The notes under the pieces are model-generated. The model was given only the letters and a program-made list of their open reading frames with translations. It was not told the origin of the DNA and searched no databases. A stretch of 64,000 nt of DNA from Apteryx mantelli. Its lineage: Eukaryota > Chordata > Aves > Apterygiformes > Apterygidae. This document shows, in pieces, positions 24,163 through 36,600 of the stretch (position 1 is its first letter; each line of letters starts with the position of its first letter). The DNA lies in contig NC_089981.1 of the NCBI RefSeq assembly GCF_036417845.1, positions 77,789,268-77,853,267 on the forward strand, read 5' to 3'. The position numbers were made by a program, and so were the translations under genes.

Positions 24163-24530
24163 CCATCACACTACTGCTAGCAAATCTCTGAATACAGGAC
24201 AAGAAGTAATGACAGTGGAACCAGGAGCTGTTCTTCAGGCAAAGAGCATCGCAAATTATAATGTGGCAGAGTGTAAACATGGAATTATGTGAATCACATA
24301 GTAATTTGCAAAGGAATAATGTAATGAGTTCTTATTACAGCTAATACTGCTAGGCTGCTCACCCAAGGAAGAATTTGCATTTAAAAAAAAAAAAAAGCTT
24401 CCTTTGGTACTGCAGAAAAAATAGTAACCTTTTTGGTTTTCTTTATACTTTTCAAGTCCAGTGTAATTTAATCTATATATATAAATATATAAATAAAAGA
24501 TATATATATATATAGTGTAAAATAAAGTAT
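24163..24530 (+). other. WDR20: Probable 3' UTR of WDR20 long form
   Basis: AT-rich sequence follows the stop at 24162. AATAAA hexamers lie at 24492-24497 and 24521-24526, on either side of a (TA)n tract, and an ATTAAA follows near 24834. Which site is used cannot be decided by eye, so the 3' end is approximate. Confidence 0.45.
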
Positions 24531-25874
24531 GTTTCTTAAATTCAAGTAAGCTCAATGGTTAAATTAGTACTTCACCATTGTTTATTTTGCACTGATTTTT
24601 TTTTTTTTAACCAGAGATGGCTAGAAGACAGCCTGGAATGCACTCATGGAAAATGAAAGTCATTATTTTCTGGCTACAAAATGTTATTCAGGAAGATGGA
24701 TGCTGCAATCATAGATTTTTTTAAAACAAAATTGTTTTGCACTTAAATAGTTTAATGCTAATAGAGAATTACTTTAAAATTGGTGTCCAGGCACCAAAAA
24801 AGCTATGTTGTGGAGAAAAGAACCTTTGTATCTATTAAACATTTATTTTAATATTGTTGTTTCCAACTGCAATCAACTCTGTATTATATGTATAAATAAT
24901 GTAATTCAGTGATGGGGGAGGGGAGTAATGGATCATTACACTAGAAATTCTCATCCATCATTTAAGAAAGTGATATTTCTAATTCAGAAAATACATATTA
25001 AACTACCTTGAATATGCATTTTGTTTACTTTCTGTTCAAATTTGATCATTTTTGATGTAATCAATCCTTTGTTGAATTAAATGTTTGGTACAGAAATATA
25101 ATCTAAACTTTGTAGAACAAATTCCTTTTCAAACCTCTTACCTAGAACATTGCTTCATATTTAATATAGTTTAATTTTGATTAGGAAAATGAAACAATAT
25201 TGTTCTGTTTTCATTTTTAATGGTTTATCTCTATATACATCATCCAGAGGAAGTCTTGCAGACAATTTTGTGGGGTAAGGATTTTGCAGTTGCATAATAC
25301 TGTTTACTGTGCATACATACACATAATACTGTGTTTAGAGGTGAAAGATAAAACAACAGTATATATACACATCTTCTGACTTGGCTGTATAAAATTAACA
25401 CATTGGAGTAGACTCTGCTCTGAGACAAGTTGTTTGTCTTAAATCAGATATTTTGTTTATAATTCAGCACTTTAAAATTGATAAGTATTACAGAGATGGA
25501 CTTATTTATGTATTTGTACAGTTTAATACTGCTTGTCTGAACATACATTATTTTTAATCAGCTAGCACCAGAACATCTAAATTGTTTTTAGTATTTCCTG
25601 CAAAGATGAGAAAACAAAGTAGATGTTGCTCTATGTCAGAACGCGGAATGACAGAAGATAGAGGTATCAATCATATCTTTCCCTTTATCCTATGTAGGAA
25701 CACTGGCAATTAGGCAGTTAGGCTTTGGCATTAGGGAGGCAGCGCAGAACTCGGGCTACTAGCTTGAGAACGTGGAACTTTCCTGAGAGTTTGCAAATAC
25801 TGAACCTCAGGGGCATATGTTATTAAAACTTCCTTTCCTGATCTCAAACAACTTAAAGTTGGGTAGAAGGGTTG

Positions 25875-25907
25875 TTTTTTTTTTTGTTTTGTTTTGTTTT
25901 GTTTTTA
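25875..25907. repeat. (TTTTG)n microsatellite
   Basis: A T run followed by four to five TTTTG units, in non-coding sequence. Confidence 0.85.
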
Positions 25908-28508
25908 ATTGCAAGTAAGCTTTAGAAATTTTAAAGGCATTGAGACATTAATATTTTTCATACAAAAATGAAAATTTGGGGAGAAACAGCTGCAGGTAGC
26001 TAGTTGTAGCTAAATTGTAAATTGTACTTATACTTTTTAAATGCAGTTAGCCTATAGAAAACTGCCAGATACATTTTTAAGCTGGCATTTTGACTGTCAA
26101 CTTCATTAAAGATGAAACTGTACTTTACATGTCTCTTATCTACTTCCATTCTTTTAAACTAGGGGGAATGGGAAAAATACTGAAACTAAGCAGCGTTATC
26201 GTTCAGAAGTTGTGTTTTATTAACAGATTGAGTTTCACTGTTAAAATACATGTAAACCTCATCACTGAAAACTAGTGTAGTTACCTCCCTGTAAAGTGTC
26301 CCATAGATGAGTGATCCATATGGTCTGAGTCAAAAAGGGCCAGTTTACAAAAGGTGTGAGGATAAGCTTTGAAAGACTTTTCCCCTAAAGCTGGAAAAAA
26401 TGCAAAAACAGTACTGAAAGACAGTAGTATCCAACAGTGGAGCAATAATAGCAGCTGTTGGCATATGGTAGCAGTGAATGCTTTCACTGGCATATCAGTT
26501 TGCAGAGTACATACCTCTGCTGTAAGATCATAGTTGAATAGTGTACAAGGAGTGTTTTTTGTTTTAACTTCTTGGAAATAATATTTCTTCTGTACTAGCT
26601 GGTAATCGGTTAGAAGCTTGAACTGCCCACCCCAACCTGTTTTCCATAGGGAAAAAAATTGCTTTTAGGAAGAAGAGGGATACTAGTAACTTTTATCTGG
26701 AAAGAAGTTAGCATTCTGCTATACCTGCAGCTTTTATATATGTATGTATATATATATATTTAATATTTTAGTCACATGATAGGAAAAATGAGTGCAATAC
26801 AAAATTTTAGCTAGACAAATGAGGGTAATAACAGTAGTTGCCAATAAATAGTTTAAAATTAAATGTATTTTAACTATAAAGCAAGTGGCAAAACTCAGTT
26901 TGCCTATTAATCCAACAGCCAGAGAAGTCTAAGTGGGCTCCAGAAGAGTAATAGCAAAAGAACTTGTTATGAAATAAATACCTGTGAAGCACTGTATGTG
27001 CAAAAATGTAAGTTCCACCTGAAAGCTTAAAATAAATGAAGAAAATATTCCAATGTGGTCCTTCACTTGAAATACCCATTTTTTATAGCAAAAGTGATCT
27101 GCAGAAGGCGAGATTGCTGTTTTCATTAACAGCCTGACAAGCACAAATACGAAAGTATGAGAGAGAATTGGTGATTTACAAAATACAATTCTGATATCCT
27201 TTTCTCTTAAAGTTAAGATTTCTGATTTCACTTTTTTTTTCCAAATCATGTCCCTGAATAAGGTGAAGGACAAAAAAAAAAAAAGAACCTCAACCCTCTT
27301 CTGTTGTATGAATAAAGTAATTACCTACCTGCTGTTAATCAGGGAAGCATTTGCAATAACACTTTTGAAGACAGGAAAATATCCTGTTCACACAGGATTT
27401 GAGGGAATTCTGTAATGACTTTTTTTTATTTGATTGTTGAATTAAAATATTTGAACTCTTCAGCATTTGTGGTTTGAGTAAAAGTTTCCAGAAGGGGTTA
27501 TGAGATGCTACGAGTATAATTAACATATATCCATCAAGAATATGCTCCTGTTAATGTAAGCCTCAGCCTACTGTATTATCCTAGATAAGAAGAGTGCTGA
27601 GTCTGAATCATCAGTAGGTGGCAGCTTCTTTGTTTTGGTTTGGTTTTTAAGAATGTGGAGACTACTAGTAAATTTGATTCCTTCAACAGCTGATAAGACC
27701 TTCATAATTGTGGAGACCAAGATCTCTCAGATAAAATAAGTTACCTACTTTTAGACCATCAATTTTACTGCTGTATACCATGCTCAATTGAAATTTATAA
27801 TACCAAACAACTTGCCGCTGTCTTCTAGAAAAAAACAAAACCCAAAAAACACTGGATAAGCTCAGGGCATCTCTTTCACGGACTTCTAAAGGTAAGAATT
27901 TGGGCATTACTGCTGCACGATGTTGCCTGTAGACCTGCAGTCCTTAATTCCATTTCCTATGCTTAACAACATACTTGCATTGTTTTATATAAATGTATGC
28001 TAGATATTCAAACAAATATTGGCTTGCCTTATTATTGTTCAGGCTCCCTGACCATTCTGTTTGAGTGGTAGGAGCTGCTGAAATGAAAGCAAGACTGAAG
28101 TGAGGAGATGCTTAACTGCAACAGAGAATTCAAACTCAGTCACTTTGCCATAACATACCCCTCGATGCACTTTGAAATACCATAGTCAGGGATATATTTT
28201 CTGCATAGAACTGGAGGAAAGATGACCTTTATTCAGTATGAGTTTCATTAAAATGGGAAATAGCAGTTTACTGTTACATGTTAAGCTTTTACTCAATGTT
28301 ATGCTGCTTTGCGGCTGACAGAAACCTGTATAAACATTTTATTTTTAGTTTTCCCTTCTTCTTTATAAGGTCTCCACCTACTGCCATAGAACATTTCCTC
28401 CATTAAGACTCAACTTAATTATGTATTTGATTAATTAGCACTTTCAAACACTGAAAACATGAGTGCCGGTCGGTTGGATTTGCAGTTTTAAGCTAGCAGT
28501 GCTCCTTG

Positions 28509-28533
28509 ATTTATTTATTTATTTATTTATTTT
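28509..28533. repeat. (TTTA)n microsatellite
   Basis: About six perfect TTTA units. On the minus strand the tract offers overlapping AATAAA hexamers. Confidence 0.9.
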
Positions 28534-30516
28534 AAGTATAATGCTTACTTCAAATTGTCTAATTTAATGCTGTATTGGAAAAGTCCTTCTGGTGGCTTTC
28601 ACACACATTTTGGAAAATCACAATAATGCTTTCGTCTGTAGAGAACTGTCATGTTGTTGTCACATTGATCCTCAGTATATGAAAATAATACCTTCTTCAA
28701 AACACTTCAGATAAACACTAGACCTAGTGCTTTTAAGCAGTAGATCTCAAAAGGTTTTATAAAGAACTTCAGTATCATGAGCTTCTGCCCTTGCCCCACA
28801 CTGAAAATCTACAATCTCAAATTGATGATTATCTTAGTAACCAAGTATTTTTTCTAAAATGTAATCTAGTACCTTGTTTGCTGCCTCTCACTTCTCTTTT
28901 AATATTGCCTTATCATGAGTGGCAGTGATTCATAATACAACATGCCCCTCACCTTCCTTCTCTTCCCACACCCCAAAAAACTCCCAACACACAAGAGCTG
29001 CTTGCAGTTAAATCTATCATGGAAGTCTGAATAGTCAAAAACTAAACTATAAGACCCTGATGTCTACAAAACATAGAAAACCTGAAAATGTATCACTCAC
29101 TGTCTCATAATCAAAGGGGAAAAGGGTAAAAAAAATATAAAGGATGGGGAGTAGTGTAGCAGTGATAGTCACAAGTCTAGACTACCTGACTCTACCTAAG
29201 TTGATGGGCTTTTTATAATGGAATTGCTAGATTTTGGTGTCACTGTTCCTTTGACTTGGGTTGACAGAGCAAAAAAGTACATACTTACTCTTCTACATTT
29301 CCAAAGAAGCCATGGGACATTCCTTATTGCTGAGGGATGTTACTGATCAGGTAGCGTTTGTTTTTTTGTTTTCGGTTTTTTTTGTTGTTGTGCGGAAAAT
29401 TTCTGAACAGCAGCTGAAGTCCCAGGGGTCTTTGATTACTGGTTCAGGAAGGTAGGTGAAATAGCTGGTAATGTCCCGATTATGAGCAGAATAACTTCTA
29501 GAATTAATAAATTTAGAATTTCAAAACAGTTCTTTGCAAAAACCATCTCGAATGTGTCCTGGTTGACAGAAGATTTTTCAAGCCCTAGTTAAGTATGGCT
29601 TGCAAAAAATCTTTTTTTTTTTTTTTTTAATGGCAGAACTGTTTTGTAACAGATCACCAAATGTAATTACTATAATTTTTTAGGGTGTTTCAGCAGTTTT
29701 AAATTCCAATAACTACTTAGGCTTTTTTCAAGTACAATAAAAATACTGCTTTTGACTCTTGCCCTTTACAGCACTAACAAACAGTAACATTATATTAAAT
29801 TGTTATTGATGATCAATCAATGCAATGATTTGCTATGTGCAAAATTTCTGAAATGTGAAAAAGTATTTCTTTACTACTTTACAGCAACTAGCTGCAATAT
29901 CAGTTGCTCTTAAAATTTGATTAGTATTAAGAACAATGGCTTAAAGAGAACTATGACTAAAGTCGATTTGCTTTTGAATCAGATAAAAATGTTACTTTAT
30001 CTTTTTATCTAGTAGATATTTATATAAAAATATCCAAAAGTTACAACATTAACTCCATCAAAATGAAGTGTCTCAAATGACTGCATAATCTGCAAGTTCT
30101 CAGTAAAACTTGAGGCTGAAGCTATTAAATCCAGGAGCTAAATGCTTTCCAGAGCTGACTGAAAAATAAGACTTTTTTACATCTGAGAAAATATACAAAA
30201 TGACAGGTCAAGCTAGTCATTTATAATATGAAAACTTACATTTTGTATACAACATTCCATTTCTAATACTCAAGCTCAAAGAATCCTTTTGTGTTATTTT
30301 TAATCAAACCATTCCTCCATCAGGTTCTAATAGGAAAAATTAGCTCAATATAAAGTGCATTCTGAGCTCTGCCAAAACAATGCTTTAATTAAATATTGCT
30401 AGTCTTCAGGAATAGAATACCAGAATTCTAGGTAATTCTAGACCTTCATAACCTTGTGGATTTTTCCTATGAATTATCAGAGTAACACAAAATAAGGCAC
30501 TGTTCTTGTTGGACCT

Positions 30517-30618
30517 CTAACAATGAAAGCATGGTTGGGTCTGTGTCACTGCATACTCCTGCTTTTCCTCATGCTCCACATACTCGACAAGGTGGTCAGT
30601 AACCTCCTCCTCTTCGTT
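30517..30618 (-). CDS. MOK: Candidate terminal coding exon of MOK (acidic tail)
   Basis: The minus-strand acceptor ccacttacctgctatag is followed in phase 0, as the previous donor requires, by an open frame starting [20 protein letters not shown] and ending in TAG at 30517-30519 (33 residues). It is Glu-rich, whereas the mammalian tail is basic (KQSLKQEEDRPKRR). Only faint similarity (AYVMELPKLK against [10 protein letters not shown]) is visible. It could be a lineage-specific ending, a truncated form, or a chance frame. Confidence 0.4.
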   Translation of the reverse strand, partial: NEEEEVTDHLVEYVEHEEKQEYAVTQTQPCFHC

Positions 30619-33600
30619 CTATAGCAGGTAAGTGGGAATGTTTCAGAGAAGACTTAAGTTCCTTCTGTTTCTCAGACTGTTGAGGAAACAATAGAAGTTT
30701 TAAATATATTCTGTAAAACATATTTTACTGTTAATGAGTAAGTTAAGAGTCTGTACATCATTATTTGATCCAATAAATTTAACAGATTGTAACAGGGGTT
30801 TCCTCACTTTTTGTAGGTGCAGTAAAAATTGAATGCAATGTGGGAGTAGGATAGGAAGTCAGTTTGGCTGCTCCAGAAAGATTTAATTTTGGCAAATCTG
30901 CACAGGGAAGTCTAGAGTGTCATTTTGTTTTTTCCTGGGCTTTCCTAAGAGAATGCTTTTAAAATAAATACTATTCAATTGCTTTTTGAGAACATCTTAA
31001 AGAATAAAATTCTCCCCTCCCCCCCCCCCAAAAAAAAGAGAAAAATCTAACAAATCAGGAAAAAACCCAACCCGGCTAAATACTACTTCAACTAATTCAA
31101 AAAAATTACTATCCCACTGGATGTTTTTTGCAATTTTTTCTTAAGTAACTTCTTACAAAGCTTATGTTGGTGAACTCCATAATTAATTGGTGAAAGAAGC
31201 GACTGCTCCTCCAGGAGAGGAGTTCACGCTTTCAAGGTTAATTGCATGACAGAAAAACACTTGGAATTTTTTTGCTACTGTGATTTGTTTTTGTGAAAAA
31301 GCTGTTTGAGAGTTTTTCAAGTACTAAATGTTATCTCATCTTGAAGATACAGGGGACTCTAAGAGTGCATATGTTGAGAATTTTTCTTGTAGCTCAAATA
31401 TAAACAAAGTTTTAGTTGGCCAAAATTTTTAATCAAATTTTAATTTGCTCATTTCAAGTGTCAAATATAAGTTCAGTTTTTTTCCTGGCTATCATCTTAG
31501 TACAGGATAACTAGCTAAAAACCAAACAAATAAACTCAACCCCAGACTTATTTCTTCAAAGTGTAGTGTGAAGACCTGAAAAAAAAAAAAAAAAAACCAG
31601 AAAACCCCATATTTTCTGTCTCTGCTAGAACTTCATCTGTAACCGCCCCCCCCCTTTTTTTTTAAACCTCAAGGGTAGATGAAGGAGAAAGAGGAGGATG
31701 ATATCTTAAGAACTGTGGAACTGACTCTGACTAATAGCAACTGTTAAAACTATCTACTGAAAGGATTATGTAGTATCACAGCTTTTAAATTCTAACTCTT
31801 GTGTTTCAGAGCTAATGTGTGTGAGTGTGTGGGGGGTGCTGCATCAGACCCAATAAAGATCAGTGTCTAGGCAGACTGAATAAAACCAGTTAATCAGCTC
31901 AAGTAAAACATTTGTTTGTAGCTAACAAGCTCAGTCACTACTTACTTTCTCTAAATGGGTTGACCATTTTTCCATTTAAATATTACCTGTCTTTGCCTTT
32001 CCTTTGGAATTTGCCACAAATGCAGAGGTTCTCGCCCTGCAGTATTTCCTAGTAATCTTACTTTTTTGTGCATGGCCAAAGCTTGCTTATCGGCTGCCCT
32101 AAAATTTTTAGAAAAAAGCAAAACAAAACAAAACACAACACATCAATTCTGTTTTAGGTGAAGTTAGGACTCGGGTAGAATAATGCAAAGAAATATGTTG
32201 ACTGAAATTTCATTGCAAGCCAAGTAAGCTTCACTTCAGTCTACTTTAAATAATAAATACACAACATTTCCCCCTCACACACACTTTTTAATTTTAATTT
32301 TCAAGATTGAACTTTGAAATCACTTGCCAGAGTTCTTGAAAATAAGGATGCTGTAATGCTTGATGGGCAGCAATTCTCTCATCAGGATCATATTTTATCA
32401 TTGCATACAGGAGAGAGAAGCCTTTGGGAGACAAATTGTGCACAAGAGGAGGTATTCCTGTTCCTTTTTTAAAGGGGAAATCAAAACTTACAATTCTTGA
32501 CCTGTGTTAAGCAAGTTGAGAACAAAGAGTTATTCATGAATATTCAGAAAGAATTTATATCTTACTAAAAAGAGTTATTCTAATCTGATGTAGGTAATTG
32601 CTTACTAGGGAAAAGTAAGTAATACTTGGGGAAAAAAATATTTTCTTCCCTATCAATTTATATCACTGGCCTTAAGTATAGTATGGAATTAAAATGCCAG
32701 GTGAAATTCATATAGCTCAGATTTCCTCTTTAGGAAAGCCATTAGAGTTGTACTGTGGATATGTAAAAATTGAGATGAATAACTATGGGAGTCCATACTT
32801 ACTGCTTGAATTTATTGAGAGTTTTGTTAGCAGGAGTACCTATAACGTCATGGATTTTTGATATTTGGTCCAGTTCATTAGATCCAGGAAAGAGAGGCTG
32901 TAAACTGCAAGAAGAGATATTAGCGCTATAGAACACACAACTGAACTAGTTTAAGTGGCATAGCTGCCACTATGGCAAGAGGAAGGTAAGATTTAGGATT
33001 GCTCATTTGTAGACAGTTTAATACCAGCCAACAACTGAAAGATAACGTGAGCAGCAGATTAATGCAATTGTGTTTTTGGACAGAAAGGGCAAATTGGGTT
33101 AAAAAGAAATCTGTAGTTACCCTGTCCTCACAGTTTTGGGGTAAAATATGTAAAGAGAACATCTCTCCTGCTTGAAAAGTGATGGACATGGGATTATGCT
33201 TTCTTCTAGTGAAGCAGCAGATCCCAGGAGACATGTTTTCCTCCTTTTAAGACAGCAGAAACAAGCAGTCCCTCTTGCTGTATATGCACATATAAATGTA
33301 TATTTATAAGAAAAGTTCCACTCTTAACACAATCGTCTTTGTGAGCAACAATACTGCAAAGATGGTAATTTGAACCGCACTCCTGAGCTTAACCCTCAGG
33401 TAATATAAAACTTGCATAAGGTCATTGAAAATTTTTTTTATCAATACAGTGATCTGACTTAAGTTAGGTACACTATTTTTTTTCCTTGTATATGTTGCCT
33501 TTTTCCATACTAGCAAAGTCCCTAAATGAGATATTGTATCAAGTGTTTCCTTTGACATATAATTGAAGAAACACTTCTTCGGTAGCACCAATTGATTCTT

Positions 33601-36600
33601 GAAAGCAAAACATTCAGCCCTCCTTGTGGAAGGGAAACTTCTTTTAACTGTTTGCAAATTCAGTCAAATGGCTGGCTGCACACTTCTCTGCACGTCTTCA
33701 CAAAGCTCTGAGAGGAGGAAGGAGAGACAAGAGGTCTGATTGATATTGTGCAGCTATATCTCTTGAGACAGAAGCAGTTGGGAATGGCTTCTGTGTTCTA
33801 CAACAAATGTGTTCTCTCTAAATGTAAAGCTGTAATTTACGGAAAGACAACTGTGCAATCACAAAAAAGTAAAATCCAGGAATCCAGACTGATAAGGAAC
33901 ATAAAGAGGGAGGACCAATGTTTGAAAGGTAAGTATGGCTGAGTAAAAGATTAAAAAACATTTTTAAAATGTGATCTAAAGTTTAAAGGCTTACTTAGAT
34001 GTTCAACAGCAAAAATGACAAGATACACTGAAGAAAACCAAAAACCTGTCCATAACTTCCTTTACCTTAGCAAAGCTGTATCTTTTTTTATTTAGTTATT
34101 TCCAATAAACATCCCTCATTTCTCTTCCCTATAACCAATCCTGAATACATCTATCATGTCACTGAAAGCGTGCAGTGGTTGCAAAGACTGAAATTTGTTA
34201 GGTTATGCTAAAACTATGAGGAAATATATTTAAGTTTTTTTTCCCCACAAAACTAAGTTTGCAGCATGTAATTTTCTTGCAAAACTTCAAAGTCCACCTG
34301 ATTCTGATTGCAATGGAAAGACACGGCATTTTTTAAAGCTACTTTGCAAGATAACTGCCACATTTGAGATTTTTCTGTTAACAGTTTTCTGACCAATGTA
34401 AAACTGTTTCTACAAGTTAGCAGCCAAAGCATACGAGTTGTCATTTAATGTGATGGTGATGGCAGCAGCTGCACTTGCCATGTGGAGGAGGAGGATAGAA
34501 GCAAAGCAAATGTTACCACTTCTGGTTGCATATCAGAGGCAGCAGTGTGGGAGGAGAGCAGAGAAGAACTGCTGCTGTTGCTAGGGCACAAAGATGTTGA
34601 AGAAATGCTCACAGTGGTTATTTTTTCCTTTTTTCTTGAAGACCAAATACAATTTCCTTTTTGAGTTACAGTTTTTACATCTTTGAAAATCTTAAAGGAC
34701 TTTACTTCAGGTTTTCCTGAACTCTTTCTTGATTAGAACCCAGCTTCAAAGTATTCCAGGACATAAGGTAAGAGAACAAGTGTCTTGAACAAACCATTTT
34801 ATAAACCATACTAGTAAGTCACAGAGATGGTCTTCTCTAGTCTCCTCTGTTGTTGCAGAAGAGTAAGTCAATGAAAGAGGAAAAAATATCATCAGGTATA
34901 TTAACAAGACCAAGGATGGTTAGCCACGCTCATGACAGGAAGTGAGTCCTATTCTACAAATTCAGAGATAACGTAGAGGAAAGACATTTTTATCAAGCTT
35001 AAATATGAAGCCAGTGAAAAACTGTTCAAACAGTTATTGTCCCTGTAAATATTGCATTGTTGATACTATTTTCTCTTGAACATTCTACTGCTTTATTATT
35101 AACCTGCCATAAACTGAAGCAAGTACCAGACAAGACAGGATTATCGCTTCATGAACCTTGCAGACTAATCAGACAAGAAACTTCCACAAAACCATAGAAA
35201 CAAAGATCACAGTATTCATACCATGTGCCGCTTATATGATTTTCCTGATTAATAATAAGCAAGACCCTCCACTTAACACTGTACCTTGTGATTTCATAGA
35301 AAACACAGCCAGCACTCCACATATCCGTTTTGTAACTATAGTAGCCATCTGTAAGTAAGCACTCAGGTGCTCGGTACCAGCGTGTGGATATATATTCTGT
35401 ATATGGCTGCTTAGAATATATACTCCTGCAAGATCCAAAGTCTCCTAACTTGAGGGTACTCTGCTGCAAAAATAAATAACATATTTTGACAAATTAGAAA
35501 ACACTGAAATATTCAAGCAAAGAATTTCCTTAAATGTGTGAAGTAGTCATCATAAAGGTAATCATAAATTACTGTAAGAATAAACTTTCAGAAACCCCAG
35601 GGGACTATATAGACATAACAATAAACAATAAAAAATACTTCCCTTATAGCAGATGTTTCATTATGGTAATATTATAGCAGTGAAACTGCATTTAAATAGC
35701 GAGCAGCTCCAAAGCTTGAAGAGATGTGTCCCATAATATGCACAAATAGCTTTCTATACATCATTAAGAACCAGAGCTAAGAGTTAATTGTAAAACATAT
35801 GGACAACTACTGAAGGGAAGACTGCTAAATAGAACATCTGGATTAAGATATTTTCTTTGAGTTAACTGTGCTTAGCTTGATATAATAGGGGTGTTTGGCT
35901 TCTCTTCACAAAGGTTTCTCCTGTACACATCTACGATTTATAAGAAAAATCTATCTGCAGAAAATAAAATCTTATAAACTGAATTTTGAAATACTCACTC
36001 TTCAAACATTAGCAAAATAGCTCTGAAACTATCAGGAAAATAGATTTCAATGAAGCAATCATTTGAAAACTAATGTCTTCTGCTCTCTTTTGTATGAATA
36101 ACTTCCCCTAACCTTAGAAATTAAATGGAGAAAGAAAGAGATGCAGAATTGAGCCCTATCGCTTGTTTTTAGGATAACACAGAAAGGAAAATACATATTC
36201 ATACATGATAAAGAACAGGTTTTTAGACTGTGGTGAACACAGGCTAGCTATAATGCAACTGATTCATTTTAGACAATAACAACCTTGCTTGTTCATTCCT
36301 CTATACCAGGAATAAGATAACAAAGGCAAGTGTGTGTGAGTGTGTGTGTATATAAATATATATATACATATTTTAAACTGCCTGTTTATTCATGAAGATG
36401 CATTATGTTCTCAGAGTAGACAAAAAAATACTGATATACTTCACTTTCAGTTAAATATTCTCACACAAGATTAGTTACCTTTATTAATATGTTTTCTGGT
36501 TTCACATCTCTGTGAAATATTCCATTTCTGTACCAATATAAACACACCAAAGAGAAGAGTTCAGTGAAAGGATAAACATTCTCAGTGCTTCTAATTATTT

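Larger units (their letters stand above)
24531..30516. other. Convergent intergenic region between WDR20 and MOK 3' ends
   Basis: AT-rich and without a recognisable gene. Part of it may be 3' UTR of either gene. It contains a (TTTTG)n run at 25875-25907, a (TTTA)n run at 28509-28533 and several long A/T runs. A weak minus-strand exon-like piece at 26982-27025 is discussed among the rejected items. Confidence 0.6.

Noticed and set aside
26982-27025. Minus-strand exon-like piece (acceptor cattttatttaag-like, LSGGTYIF, donor gtattt) that faintly recalls human MOK LSGVVRL
   Set aside because: Only three identical residues, no partner exon for the preceding human segment was found, and the frame hits stops soon after. 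Kept only as a weak alternative for the MOK tail.
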